From contig NZ_LFLS01000020.1 in the NCBI RefSeq assembly GCF_001189915.1, positions 47,951 to 111,950 on the forward strand: a DNA stretch of 64,000 nt. The letters run 5' to 3'. Of this stretch, positions 34,978 to 44,369 are shown one piece after another. Each line of letters starts with the position of its first letter. Positions within the stretch are counted from its first letter, which is position 1. The notes under the pieces were generated by a model, which had not been told where the DNA came from, did not search any database, and saw nothing but the letters and a program-made list of their open reading frames with translations. Position numbers and translations under genes: made by a program. This DNA is from Herbaspirillum autotrophicum. Its GTDB lineage: Bacteria > Pseudomonadota > Gammaproteobacteria > Burkholderiales > Burkholderiaceae_D.

Positions 34978-36693
34978 ATGTCAACCACAACTATCCTGGC
35001 TCCTGGAGCTGCTGGTGCAGATGCATTTGCTGCACTGTTTGAAGAATCGCTGTCACGTCAAGACATGCGTTCTGGTGAAGTCATTTCGGCTGAAGTCGTC
35101 CGCCTCGACCATAACTTCGTTATCGTCAACGCCGGCCTGAAGTCCGAAGCCTTCATTCCAATCGAAGAATTCAAAAATGACAACGGCGAACTCGAAGTCA
35201 ACGTCGGTGATTTCATCTCCGTCGCGATCGAATCGCTGGAAAACGGTTTCGGCGACACTATCCTGTCGCGTGACAAGGCCAAGCGTCTGGCATCGTGGCT
35301 CTCGCTCGAAAAAGCGATGGAGTCCGGCGAGATTGTTGTTGGTACTGTCAATGGCAAGGTCAAGGGCGGTCTGACAGTCCTGACCAACGGCATTCGCGCA
35401 TTCCTGCCAGGTTCCCTGGTCGATACGCGTCCGGTCAAGGATACAACGCCTTTCGAAGGCAAGACTCTGGAATTCAAGGTCATCAAGCTGGATCGCAAGC
35501 GCAACAACGTCGTGTTGTCGCGTCGCGCAGTCATCGAAGCATCGATGGGCGAAGAGCGTCAAAAGCTGATGGAAACACTGAAAGAAGGCACCGTGGTTAC
35601 CGGCGTCGTCAAGAACATCACCGACTACGGCGCGTTCGTGGATCTGGGCGGTATCGACGGCCTGTTGCACATCACCGATCTGGCATGGCGTCGTGTGCGT
35701 CACCCTTCGGAAGTGCTCACGGTTGGTCAGGAAATCACTGCCAAGGTCCTCAAGTACGATCAGGAAAAGAACCGCGTTTCGCTGGGCGTCAAGCAATTGG
35801 GCGACGATCCGTGGACTGGTCTGTCCCGTCGTTACCCGCAAGGCACACGCCTGTTCGGCAAGGTCACTAACCTCACCGACTACGGTGCGTTCGTTGAAGT
35901 CGAGCAAGGTATCGAAGGTCTGGTTCACGTTTCCGAAATGGATTGGACCAACAAGAACGTGGCGCCAAACAAGGTTGTCCAGCTGGGCGACGAAGTTGAA
36001 GTCATGGTTCTGGAAATCGACGAAGAACGTCGTCGTATCAGCCTCGGCATGAAACAATGCAAGCCGAACCCATGGGATGATTTCGCGATCACCCACAAGA
36101 AGGGTGACAAGGTCAAGGGCGCGATCAAGTCGATCACCGACTTCGGCGTGTTCATCGGTCTGGCTGGCAACATCGACGGTCTGGTGCATTTGTCCGACCT
36201 GTCCTGGACAGAAACCGGCGAAGAAGCCGTCCGCCGCTTCAAGAAGGGCGACGAACTGGAAGCAGTCGTGCTGGCAATCGATGTCGAGCGCGAGCGCGTT
36301 TCCCTGGGCGTCAAGCAACTCGAAGGCGATCCGTTCAACAACTTCGCTGCAATGAACGACAAGGGTGCACTGGTTAACGGTGTGGTCAAGTCGGTTGAGC
36401 CTAAGGGCGCAGTGATCCAGTTGTCGGAAGAAGTTGAAGGCTATCTGCGTGCATCCGAAATCTCCCGCGACCGCGTGGAAGATGCCGGTACTCACCTGAA
36501 GGTCGGCGACGCCGTTGAAGCATTGGTCATCAACATCGACCGCAAGGCACGCAGCATCCAGTTGTCGATCAAGGCGAAGGACAATGCCGAGACACAGGAA
36601 GCCATGCAAAAGATGTCGTCCGACTCCAATGCAGCTTCTGGTACCACCAGCCTGGGTGCATTGTTGAAGGCAAAGCTCGACAACAAGAATTAA
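34978..36693 (+). CDS. rpsA: 30S ribosomal protein S1
   Basis: Protein of 571 residues with six S1 RNA-binding repeats, visible from recurring blocks such as [62 protein letters not shown] and [31 protein letters not shown]1 helps ribosomes bind structured or SD-poor mRNAs. Its own leader has no clear Shine-Dalgarno (ACTCTCTGAATCTT before ATG), as is known for S1 genes that are self-regulated. ihfB follows after 13 bases. Confidence 0.98.
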   Translation: MSTTTILAPGAAGADAFAALFEESLSRQDMRSGEVISAEVVRLDHNFVIVNAGLKSEAFIPIEEFKNDNGELEVNVGDFISVAIESLENGFGDTILSRDKAKRLASWLSLEKAMESGEIVVGTVNGKVKGGLTVLTNGIRAFLPGSLVDTRPVKDTTPFEGKTLEFKVIKLDRKRNNVVLSRRAVIEASMGEERQKLMETLKEGTVVTGVVKNITDYGAFVDLGGIDGLLHITDLAWRRVRHPSEVLTVGQEITAKVLKYDQEKNRVSLGVKQLGDDPWTGLSRRYPQGTRLFGKVTNLTDYGAFVEVEQGIEGLVHVSEMDWTNKNVAPNKVVQLGDEVEVMVLEIDEERRRISLGMKQCKPNPWDDFAITHKKGDKVKGAIKSITDFGVFIGLAGNIDGLVHLSDLSWTETGEEAVRRFKKGDELEAVVLAIDVERERVSLGVKQLEGDPFNNFAAMNDKGALVNGVVKSVEPKGAVIQLSEEVEGYLRASEISRDRVEDAGTHLKVGDAVEALVINIDRKARSIQLSIKAKDNAETQEAMQKMSSDSNAASGTTSLGALLKAKLDNKN

Positions 36694-36706
36694 TCAGTCG
36701 AGCATA

Positions 36707-37012
36707 ATGACTAAGTCTGAGCTGATAGCTCGCTTGGCTGAGCGTTATCCGCAACTTGTCGCCAAGGATGCGGATTACGCGGTCAAAACCATACTCGATG
36801 CCATGGTCGATGCACTTTCGACCGGCCAGCGTATCGAGATTCGTGGTTTCGGCAGCTTCGCGCTGAATCGTCGACCACCTCGCATCGGTCGCAATCCGAA
36901 GTCCGGCGACAAGGTGATGGTGCCCGAAAAACGGGTGCCGCACTTCAAGCCTGGCAAGGAATTGCGTGAGCGGGTGGACGCGATGGTTGGTCAACCCATC
37001 AGGGAAGATTGA
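36707..37012 (+). CDS. ihfB: integration host factor subunit beta
   Basis: DNA-bending protein of 101 residues of the HU/IHF family: [70 protein letters not shown] contains the beta-arm proline motif RNPKSG. The position directly after rpsA and the sequence both favour the beta subunit over HU. A terminator follows at 37064. Confidence 0.96.
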   Translation: MTKSELIARLAERYPQLVAKDADYAVKTILDAMVDALSTGQRIEIRGFGSFALNRRPPRIGRNPKSGDKVMVPEKRVPHFKPGKELRERVDAMVGQPIRED

Positions 37013-37063
37013 GTTGTTTGACCTGTTGCACGCTGTTTTGCGTAAATAGGTCTTAACAAATTG

Positions 37064-37092
37064 AACGGCATCTTTGGATGCCGTTTTTTTTC
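37064..37092 (+). terminator. Intrinsic terminator after ihfB
   Basis: AACGGCATC (37064-37072) and GATGCCGTT (37077-37085) flank a TTTG loop and run into nine T residues. It ends the rpsA-ihfB transcript before lapA. Confidence 0.93.
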
Positions 37093-37215
37093 ACGTACAA
37101 TTTCGTATCTGCATATTGTTACGGCGACAAGAGCCGGGCGGTAGGATGGCCGGGCAAATGTCGTATCGTTTGCTTTGCATTGGTTATCGTTATTTACAAC
37201 AAAAGGATTTGCGCC

Positions 37216-37542
37216 ATGAAAATTGTTTCGAGATTGATAGCGGCCATCCTGTTTATTTTCTTCTTCTTTTTTGCGTTGAAAAATACGCAAGAAGTGACCC
37301 TGCATTTTTTCCTCGGCTATGAACGTACCGATCCGCTGGTCCTGATCCTGCTGGTGACCTTTGTCGGCGGCGCCATTCTCGGGGTGCTGGCGATGACGCC
37401 GATCGTGTTCCGGCACCGGCGCGAAGCATCGCGCCAAAAGAAAGCGACGAATGCATTGCTCAAGGAGCGGGAAAACGAGCAACTGGCACAGACTCAGCCG
37501 CCGCAACCCGACAGCGTCGTCACTCCACAGCATTTACTCTGA
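37216..37542 (+). CDS. lapA: LapA-family inner membrane protein (DUF1049)
   Basis: Small membrane protein of 108 residues with two helices (about residues 4-22 and 40-62) and a charged cytoplasmic tail. MKIVSRLIAAILFIFFFFFALKNTQEVTLHFFLG is typical of LapA (YciS). With LapB it controls LpxC turnover and thus LPS amount. AAAGGA precedes the ATG at 37216; the frame is open further upstream without support. lapB starts nine bases after the stop. Confidence 0.92.
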   Translation: MKIVSRLIAAILFIFFFFFALKNTQEVTLHFFLGYERTDPLVLILLVTFVGGAILGVLAMTPIVFRHRREASRQKKATNALLKERENEQLAQTQPPQPDSVVTPQHLL

Positions 37543-37551
37543 CGGCAACTT

Positions 37552-38727
37552 ATGGAATTTGAATTTTGGTGGTTGCTTGGCATTCCGGTGTTTTTCGGAC
37601 TGGGCTGGATCGCCGCGCGGGTCGATATCAATCAACTGGTATCGGAGTCGCGCACTTTGCCGCGCGGCTATTTCAAGGGCCTCAATTTCTTGCTCAACGA
37701 GCAACCGGACAAGGCCATCGATGCCTTCATCGAGATCGTCAAGCTTGATCCGGAAACGGTGGAATTGCATTTTGCGCTCGGCAACCTGTTCCGGCGTCGC
37801 GGTGAAACCGAGCGCGCCATCCGGGTTCACCAGAACTTGCTGGCCCGTCCGGATTTGCCACAAGAACATCAGGCGCATGCGCAATATGAATTGGGACAGG
37901 ATTATCTGAAGGCGGGTTTGCTTGATCGCGCTGAAGAGACCTTCCATCTGTTGATCGATACCCAATACAGCGCGCAGGCCGGCCGCGCGTTGCTGGAAAT
38001 CTATCAGCGGGAAAAAGAGTGGGCGCGGGCGATTACGGCGGCGGAAACCTTGCAGGCGTCCGGCGCCGGTGGCAGGCAAAAGGAAATCGCGCAGTTTTAT
38101 TGCGAACTGGCCCAGGATGAACTGGTGCGCACGCAACATGACGCCGCCATGAGTCTGCTGGAAAAGGCGTTGGCGACCGACCGCAACAGTGTGCGGGCGA
38201 CCATTCTGATGGGCGATGTTTATCAGGCCAAGGGCGAGACTGAAGCGGCCTTGCTGTCGTGGCGCCGGGTCGAGCATCAGAGCGTGCCGCACGTGGCATT
38301 GGTGGCGCAGCGCCTGCTTGATGGCTATCAGGCGGTCGGGCGCATGCAGGAGGGCTTGAATCTGCTGCGCTCCTATCTGGCCGAAGCACCTTCAATCGAT
38401 TTGCTGGAAGTGGTTTTCAAGGCAGTACTTGAGCTGGACGGCGTCGAGGCTGCCAATCAACTGGTCAGCGATGAACTGCGGCGCACGCCGACCTTGCTGG
38501 GACTGGACAAGTTTTTGGAGGCACGCCTGCTAAATGCGCCGATAGCGGTGCGCCCCGAGTTGTCGGTAGTCAAGACACTGGTGCACAGCTACACGCAAAA
38601 GCTGGCGCGTTATCAATGCAGTCATTGCGGTTTCAAGGCACGTCAGTTCTACTGGCATTGTCCTGGCTGCAATCACTGGGAAACCTATCCGCCGCGTCGT
38701 ACCGAAGAACTGAACGTCATGAACTGA
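37552..38727 (+). CDS. lapB: LPS assembly regulator LapB (TPR and rubredoxin-type)
   Basis: Protein of 391 residues: one N-terminal membrane helix (FWWLLGIPVFFGLGWIAARVD), a series of tetratricopeptide repeats (for example FLLNEQPDKAIDAFIEIVKLDPETVELHFALGNLFRRRGE), and a C-terminal rubredoxin-type knuckle with CSHCG and CPGCN. LapB brings LpxC to the FtsH protease and so limits lipid A synthesis. It is paired with lapA, as in most Proteobacteria. Confidence 0.95.
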   Translation: MEFEFWWLLGIPVFFGLGWIAARVDINQLVSESRTLPRGYFKGLNFLLNEQPDKAIDAFIEIVKLDPETVELHFALGNLFRRRGETERAIRVHQNLLARPDLPQEHQAHAQYELGQDYLKAGLLDRAEETFHLLIDTQYSAQAGRALLEIYQREKEWARAITAAETLQASGAGGRQKEIAQFYCELAQDELVRTQHDAAMSLLEKALATDRNSVRATILMGDVYQAKGETEAALLSWRRVEHQSVPHVALVAQRLLDGYQAVGRMQEGLNLLRSYLAEAPSIDLLEVVFKAVLELDGVEAANQLVSDELRRTPTLLGLDKFLEARLLNAPIAVRPELSVVKTLVHSYTQKLARYQCSHCGFKARQFYWHCPGCNHWETYPPRRTEELNVMN

Positions 38728-38759
38728 CGCGCGCAAGCGCGTAACTTTGCAGGAATTAT

Positions 38760-40136
38760 ATGAATATCACTATTATTGGCACCGGCTATGTCGGTCTGGT
38801 CACCGGCGCTTGTCTGGCCGAGTTGGGTAACAACGTGTTTTGCCTGGACGTTGATCAGAGCAAGATCGATATCCTGAACAGCGGTGGTATTCCGATTCAC
38901 GAGCCGGGCCTGGAAGATGTAGTGGCACGCAACCGCGCCGCCGGACGTCTGACATTTTCGACCGATGTCGCAGCCAGCGTGGCGCATGGCGAAATTCAGT
39001 TCATTGCGGTTGGCACGCCGCCCGATGAAGATGGCTCGGCCGATCTGCAATATGTATTGGCGGCGGCGCGCAACATCGGCAAGCACATGACCGGCTTCAA
39101 GGTCGTGGTCGACAAATCGACGGTGCCGGTGGGTACAGCCGCCCGCGTCAGCGCGGCAATTGCCGCCGAGCTGCAACAGCGCGGTGAGCAAGGCGCCGGA
39201 TTCTCAGTGGTCTCCAATCCGGAATTCCTGAAAGAGGGCGCCGCGGTAGAGGACTTCATGCGTCCCGACCGCATCGTCATCGGTCACGACGATACGCCCG
39301 AAGGTCAGCGCGCCTATGACTTGATGAAGAAGCTGTACGCGCCGTTCAACCGCAATCACGAGCGTACTTACTGGATGGATGTGCGTTCTGCCGAATTCAC
39401 CAAGTATGCTGCCAACGCCATGCTGGCGACCCGCATTTCCTTCATGAACGAGCTGGCCAATCTGGCCGACAAGGTTGGTGCCGATATCGAAGCCGTGCGT
39501 CATGGCATCGGTTCCGATCCGCGCATCGGCCACAGCTTCCTGTATGCCGGCTGCGGTTATGGCGGTTCCTGTTTCCCGAAAGATGTGCAGGCGCTGGAAC
39601 GTACGGCCCGCGATTACGATCAGGAATTGCTGATCCTGCGCGCCGTCGAACAGGTCAACAATTATCAGAAACACGTGCTCGGCAACAAAGTGGTGGCGCG
39701 CTTCGGTGAAGAGTTGAAGGGTCGTCATTTCGCCGTCTGGGGACTGGCGTTCAAGCCGAATACCGATGACATGCGCGAAGCCTCGTCGCGGGTATTGCTG
39801 GCCGAACTGATCAAGCGCGGCGCCACGGTGGCGGTGTACGATCCGGTCGCGATGAAGGAAGCCAAGCGCGTATTGCAACTGGACTTCGCCGGTCAGGATG
39901 AGGCACTGGCCCGTATTCGTTTCAGCGAAAGCCCGATGGATGCGGTGCAGGATGCTGACGCACTGGTGATCGTCACCGAGTGGAAGGCGTTCCGCAGCCC
40001 GGACTTTGAACAGCTCAAGCGCAAGCTGAAGACACCGGTGATTTTCGATGGCCGCAACTTGTTCGAGCCGCGCGTCATGGCCGATGCCGGTGTTGAATAT
40101 CACGGCATCGGCCGCTCGATTCTGACCAGGGGCTGA
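38760..40136 (+). CDS. ugd: UDP-glucose 6-dehydrogenase
   Basis: NAD-dependent enzyme of 458 residues oxidising UDP-glucose to UDP-glucuronate for capsule, exopolysaccharide or lipid A modification. The Rossmann motif [21 protein letters not shown] is at the N terminus, and the catalytic cysteine lies in [39 protein letters not shown] and [15 protein letters not shown] are family features. It is followed four bases later by the heptose kinase gene. Confidence 0.97.
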   Translation: MNITIIGTGYVGLVTGACLAELGNNVFCLDVDQSKIDILNSGGIPIHEPGLEDVVARNRAAGRLTFSTDVAASVAHGEIQFIAVGTPPDEDGSADLQYVLAAARNIGKHMTGFKVVVDKSTVPVGTAARVSAAIAAELQQRGEQGAGFSVVSNPEFLKEGAAVEDFMRPDRIVIGHDDTPEGQRAYDLMKKLYAPFNRNHERTYWMDVRSAEFTKYAANAMLATRISFMNELANLADKVGADIEAVRHGIGSDPRIGHSFLYAGCGYGGSCFPKDVQALERTARDYDQELLILRAVEQVNNYQKHVLGNKVVARFGEELKGRHFAVWGLAFKPNTDDMREASSRVLLAELIKRGATVAVYDPVAMKEAKRVLQLDFAGQDEALARIRFSESPMDAVQDADALVIVTEWKAFRSPDFEQLKRKLKTPVIFDGRNLFEPRVMADAGVEYHGIGRSILTRG

Positions 40137-40139
40137 GGC

Positions 40140-41075
40140 ATGACCACTGCGATCAATCCTTTGGCGGCCGGCGGCGCGCGCATTCTGGTAGTCGGCGATG
40201 TGATGCTGGATCGCTATTGGTTTGGCGAGGTGAACCGGATTTCGCCGGAAGCCCCGGTGCCGATCGTGCGTGTCGAGCGACGCGAAGAACGGCTGGGCGG
40301 TGCTGCCAACGTGGCGCGCAACGCAGCGACCTTGGGCGCGCAGACCGGTTTGCTGGGCGTGGTCGGTAAAGACGAAGCCGGCGACGCGGTCGAAAGCCTG
40401 TTGTCCGAACTGGGCATCAACAGTTACCTGAATCGCGATCAGGCGATTTCGACCATCATCAAGCTGCGCGTCATCGGACGTCAGCAGCAACTGGTGCGGG
40501 TCGATTTCGAGGACGCTCCGACTGACACGGTATTGCGCGACAAGTTGACGCAATTCAATGCGCTGGTCGATCAATATGATGTGATTGTCTTGTCCGATTA
40601 TGCCAAGGGCAGTCTGGTCAACGTGGCCGACATGATCGCGGCGGCCCGCAAGCTGGGCAAGCGGATTCTGGTTGATCCGAAGGGCGATGATTTTTCGCCG
40701 TATCGCGGCGCGAGCATTCTGACGCCCAACCGCTCGGAGCTGATCCGCATCGTCGGCCAATGGAAAACCGAAGCAGAGCTGACTGCCAAGGCGCAGCAAC
40801 TGCGCCAGTCGCTGGAACTGGAAGCCTTGCTGCTGACGCGTTCGGAAGAAGGCATGACCTTGTATCTGGATCAGCAAGTGATCAATTTCCCGGCGATGGC
40901 GCGCGAAGTGTACGACGTCTCCGGTGCCGGCGATACTGTCATCGCCACGCTGGCAGTCATGCTCGGCACCGGCGTATCGCTGACCGATGCCGTCACCATG
41001 GCAAACCGGGCCGGCGGCATTGTGGTCGGCAAGCTGGGGACTGCTACTGTCACGCGCGAAGAGTTGTCCATCTAA
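40140..41075 (+). CDS. hldA: D-glycero-beta-D-manno-heptose-7-phosphate kinase
   Basis: PfkB-family sugar kinase of 311 residues. RILVVGDVMLDRYWFGEVNRISPEAPVPIVRVERREERLGGAANVARNAATLG is the HldE kinase-domain start, and YDVSGAGDTVIATLAVML contains the catalytic GAGD. The cytidylyltransferase domain found in the E. coli fusion HldE is absent, so this is the stand-alone kinase type (RfaE1/HldA); a separate HldC must be encoded elsewhere. It acts in ADP-heptose synthesis for the LPS core. Confidence 0.93.
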   Translation: MTTAINPLAAGGARILVVGDVMLDRYWFGEVNRISPEAPVPIVRVERREERLGGAANVARNAATLGAQTGLLGVVGKDEAGDAVESLLSELGINSYLNRDQAISTIIKLRVIGRQQQLVRVDFEDAPTDTVLRDKLTQFNALVDQYDVIVLSDYAKGSLVNVADMIAAARKLGKRILVDPKGDDFSPYRGASILTPNRSELIRIVGQWKTEAELTAKAQQLRQSLELEALLLTRSEEGMTLYLDQQVINFPAMAREVYDVSGAGDTVIATLAVMLGTGVSLTDAVTMANRAGGIVVGKLGTATVTREELSI

Positions 41076-41091
41076 AAAATTCGAGCTCAAT

Positions 41092-41110
41092 TTGGTGATT
41101 ATTTCACCAA
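41092..41110 (+). terminator. Weak hairpin after the heptose kinase gene
   Basis: TTGGTGA (41092-41098) and TCACCAA (41104-41110) form a 7-bp stem, 16 bases past the stop, followed by CTTCTCCTTT. It is a possible but weak terminator. Confidence 0.45.
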
Positions 41111-41228
41111 CTTCTCCTTTCAAGTAGCGTCAAAACAGCAGCCACGCAAACCGCAGCGATGATGTGACTGTTGACGATGTAACTATTGAATTACATGCCG
41201 ATGGCATGTCTACTTCGAAAGGATTGTT

Positions 41229-41549
41229 ATGTTGAAAAAGCTTTTGTTCGTGGTCGTCGCATTTGTCATGGTCGTCGGCAATGCGTTTGCCGAGGTGGAG
41301 GTCAACAAGGCCGATCAGGCCGCGCTTGACGGCATTCGCGGCATTGGGCCGGCAATGTCGCGCAACATTCTTGAAGAACGCAAGAAAAACGGTGATTTCC
41401 GGGATTGGGCCGATCTCGAAAATCGCGTCAGCGGTATCGGGCAAAAAAATGCGCTCAAATTGTCCGGTGGTGGTCTGATTGTCAACGGCAAGCCCAAGGC
41501 CGCCGCCGCAGTGGCCAGGGAGGCTGACGCCGGCAAAGCCAAAAAGTAG
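41229..41549 (+). CDS. secreted ComEA-like helix-hairpin-helix protein
   Basis: Small protein of 106 residues: a signal peptide (MLKKLLFVVVAFVMVVGNAFA) followed by a ComEA-type double helix-hairpin-helix (VEVNKADQAALDGIRGIGPAMSRNILEERKKNGDFRDWADLENRVSGIGQKNALKLS). ComEA relatives bind double-stranded DNA in the periplasm during uptake. GAAAGGATTGTT supplies the ribosome binding site. It lacks the membrane anchor of Gram-positive ComEA. A role in DNA uptake is likely but not proven, since no other com gene is near. Confidence 0.88.
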   Translation: MLKKLLFVVVAFVMVVGNAFAEVEVNKADQAALDGIRGIGPAMSRNILEERKKNGDFRDWADLENRVSGIGQKNALKLSGGGLIVNGKPKAAAAVAREADAGKAKK

Positions 41550-41582
41550 ATACCTATCTGCGGCAATCAGGCGCTCCCTGTG

Positions 41583-41608
41583 CAAGCCCCGTGTTATGGC
41601 GGGGTTTG
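41583..41608 (+). terminator. Terminator after the ComEA-like gene
   Basis: A stem CAAGCCCCG / CGGGGTTTG (one G-U pair) with an eight-base loop lies 34 bases past the stop; the following bases are moderately T-rich (CTGTTTTGG). Confidence 0.6.
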
Positions 41609-41780
41609 CTGTTTTGGTGCTTGCCTGAGAAAACAAACCGCATTACATTCGCTGATAGTCGACAGAGTTGCGGAGAATTCCGGGCAATTTCCGGTATCTG
41701 GCAGTGCGCGTAGGGGCGCCGGCATATGCATGCCGGACCGCCACATCGTCCGCGTCTCACTTACAACACAGGCAGATACC

Positions 41781-42761
41781 ATGAAAATTGCCGATATTCC
41801 TGTTCAGGAGCAGCAGCGCATCTCCTCGCTGCACGCGCTCAATATTCTTGACAGCGCACCCGAAGAAAGATTTGACCGTCTGACGCGGCTGGCGCGTCGC
41901 CTGTTCGCGGTACCGGTTGCCGTGGTCAGCCTGATCGACAGTAATCGTCAGTGGTTCAAGTCGCATCCCGGGCTGGATGTCTGTGAAACCTCGCGCGATG
42001 TATCGTTCTGCGCCCACGCGATTCTCGGCAATGAGGTGATGGTCGTTGAGGATGCGCTGGAAGATGCGCGTTTCCGCGAAAATCCACTGGTCACCGGCGC
42101 ACCGGGCATCCGTTTTTACGCCGGATACCCGATTGGCGGCGCGGCCGGCGCCAAATTCGGGACCTTGTGCGTGATTGATATGGTGCCGCGCAAGTTCAGC
42201 GAAGAAGACCGTGCGTTGCTGCGCGATCTGGCGACCATGGTCGAACAGGAAATGGCGGCGATGCAACTGGCGACGATGGATGAGCTGACCGGCTTGTCAA
42301 ACCGGCGCGGCTTCGAAGCGCTGGCGCAGTACGCCATGAATATGTGCAAGCGCACGCGGCAACCGGCGGTCCTGTTTTATTTCGACCTCGACTGGTTCAA
42401 GCAGATCAATGACCGCTTCGGGCACGCCGAGGGCGATCAGGCATTGCGCAGTTTTGCTGATTTGCTGGCACACAGCTTTCGCGAGTCGGACGTCATCGGC
42501 CGGCTCGGCGGCGACGAGTTTTCGGTATTCCTGACCAATGTCAGGGCGGTGGAAGCGCAAGTGGCGCTGTCGCATCTGGAGCAGGCCGTGCGTTTGCATA
42601 ACGAAACCGGCCGGCGCGGCTACGATTTGCGTTACAGCGCCGGGTGGGTGGAATATGACCCGCAGCGGCATGATACGATTGCCGCCTTGATGCGTGCCGC
42701 CGATGACTTGATGTATCAGCAGAAACAACAACGTCATGAGACTGCACGTCACAATACATAA
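41781..42761 (+). CDS. GAF-domain diguanylate cyclase
   Basis: Protein of 326 residues. Residues about 25-160 form a GAF domain (ERFDRLTRLARRLFAVPVAVVSLIDSNRQWFKS, SFCAHAIL, LCVIDMVPRKF), and about 165-315 a GGDEF domain with LTGLSNRRGFEAL, FDLDWFKQINDRFGHAEGDQAL and an intact GGDEF active site. An RESD inhibitory site lies five residues before GGDEF, so product inhibition is expected. It would make c-di-GMP in response to a small ligand or redox signal. ATG 41781 fits the GAF start; upstream frame is unsupported. Confidence 0.93.
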   Translation: MKIADIPVQEQQRISSLHALNILDSAPEERFDRLTRLARRLFAVPVAVVSLIDSNRQWFKSHPGLDVCETSRDVSFCAHAILGNEVMVVEDALEDARFRENPLVTGAPGIRFYAGYPIGGAAGAKFGTLCVIDMVPRKFSEEDRALLRDLATMVEQEMAAMQLATMDELTGLSNRRGFEALAQYAMNMCKRTRQPAVLFYFDLDWFKQINDRFGHAEGDQALRSFADLLAHSFRESDVIGRLGGDEFSVFLTNVRAVEAQVALSHLEQAVRLHNETGRRGYDLRYSAGWVEYDPQRHDTIAALMRAADDLMYQQKQQRHETARHNT

Positions 42762-42817
42762 ACACATAGCCCGCCGCATATAACAAGATCAATTCATTTA
42801 CAGAAACGATTTCCCCG

Positions 42818-44263
42818 ATGATCCTTTTGCAGCCAGTCATCCTGTCCGGAGGTTCAGGCACACGCCTGTGGCCATTGTCCCGCGAAAAATATCCCAAACA
42901 ACTGCTGCCGCTGGTCGGGCAGGACACCATGCTCCAGGCCACCGCGTTGCGGGTGCAGGATCTGGGCGCCGATTGCCGCCTCGCTGCGGCACCGATGGTG
43001 GTCTGCAACGAAGAGTACCGTTTTATTACTGCCGAACAACTGCGGGCAGCCGGCAAGCCCAGCGGTCAGATTGTGCTCGAGCCGGTCGGCCGCAACACGG
43101 CGCCGGCACTGACGCTGGCGGCACTGCTGGCACACGCCGGCGGTGAAGATCCGGTATTGCTGGTGATGCCGGCCGATCATGTGATTCGCGATGGCGCGGC
43201 GTTTCAGGCGGCGATCCTGAAGGCGCTGCCGCATGCCGCCGGGGGCGCCATGGTGACCTTTGGCATCGTCGCTGACCGTCCGGAAACCGGATACGGTTAC
43301 ATCCAGCGCGGCGCGGCGGTGGGTGATGCCCATGCCCTGGCGCGCTTTGTCGAAAAACCGGATGCGGCCACGGCACAAACGTATATCGACTCCGGCGACT
43401 ATCTGTGGAACAGCGGACTGTTCATGCTGCGCGCCAGCGTCTGGCTCAAGGCGATTGCCCATTTCCAGCCGGCCATGGCGCAGGCTTGCCGTCAGGCATT
43501 CGAGAACGGCAGTCAGGATCATGATTTTTATCGGGTCGACAAGGCGGCATTCACTGCCTGTCCGGCTGATTCCATCGATTACGCCGTGATGGAAAAGCTG
43601 GCGGGCGAACCCGCTCTCGGGATTGCCGGACGCATCGTCGCGCTCGATGCCGGCTGGTCTGACGTCGGTGCCTGGGATGCACTGTGGCAAGTGTCGGACA
43701 AGGACGCCAATGGCAATGTCACGCGCGGTGATGTCATGCTGGAACAGTCTTCGGACAATCTGGTGTTTGCCCACGGCCGGCTGGTCGCCTGCGTCGGCGT
43801 CGACAATCTGGTGATCGTCGATACCCCCGATGCGCTGATGGTGGCGCACAAGGACCAGATGCAGCATATCAAGCAGGTGGTGGCGCAACTGAAAGCGCAA
43901 GAGCGCAGCGAAGCCGTGGTGCATCGCAAGATTCACCGGCCATGGGGCTGGTATGACTCGATTGATGCCGGCGAACGGTTTCAGGTCAAGCGCATCGTGG
44001 TCGAACCGGGCGCATCGCTCAGCCTGCAAATGCATCATCACCGGGCCGAGCACTGGATCATCGTCAAAGGCACGGCGCGCATTACCCGTGGCGAAGAAGT
44101 ATTCCTGCTGGCCGAGAATCAGTCGACTTACATTCCGCTCGGTGTCACGCACCGCCTGGAAAACCCCGGCAAGTTCCGGCTGGAAATGATTGAAGTGCAG
44201 TCCGGCAGCTATCTCGGCGAAGACGATATCGTGCGCTTCGACGATACCTACGGTCGCAAGTGA
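42818..44263 (+). CDS. manC: mannose-1-phosphate guanylyltransferase/mannose-6-phosphate isomerase
   Basis: Bifunctional type II enzyme of 481 residues (AlgA/CpsB family). The N-terminal nucleotidyltransferase has PVILSGGSGTRLWPLSREKYPKQLLPL, FVEKPDAATAQ and SIDYAVMEK; the C-terminal cupin-type isomerase has HRPWGWYDSI, RIVVEPGASLSLQMHHHRAEHWIIVKGTA and YIPLGVTHRLENPG. It supplies GDP-mannose for polysaccharide synthesis. The gene is alone, with no glycosyltransferases beside it; ugd four kilobases upstream is the only related gene in the window. Confidence 0.95.
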   Translation: MILLQPVILSGGSGTRLWPLSREKYPKQLLPLVGQDTMLQATALRVQDLGADCRLAAAPMVVCNEEYRFITAEQLRAAGKPSGQIVLEPVGRNTAPALTLAALLAHAGGEDPVLLVMPADHVIRDGAAFQAAILKALPHAAGGAMVTFGIVADRPETGYGYIQRGAAVGDAHALARFVEKPDAATAQTYIDSGDYLWNSGLFMLRASVWLKAIAHFQPAMAQACRQAFENGSQDHDFYRVDKAAFTACPADSIDYAVMEKLAGEPALGIAGRIVALDAGWSDVGAWDALWQVSDKDANGNVTRGDVMLEQSSDNLVFAHGRLVACVGVDNLVIVDTPDALMVAHKDQMQHIKQVVAQLKAQERSEAVVHRKIHRPWGWYDSIDAGERFQVKRIVVEPGASLSLQMHHHRAEHWIIVKGTARITRGEEVFLLAENQSTYIPLGVTHRLENPGKFRLEMIEVQSGSYLGEDDIVRFDDTYGRK

Positions 44264-44369
44264 CCTGAGGTTGGCAGGTTTGTGCTGAGGCCGATTCGCG
44301 ATAGTCCGATAGGCCGGACTGGAAATAGCATAAAATGCCAACCTGAACCAAACAGTCGGTGTCCCGCTT

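Noticed and set aside
39204..41123. Long antisense open frame across ugd and the heptose kinase gene
   Set aside because: Low-complexity His/Gln/Arg-rich product, typical of a reading-frame shadow in GC-rich DNA.
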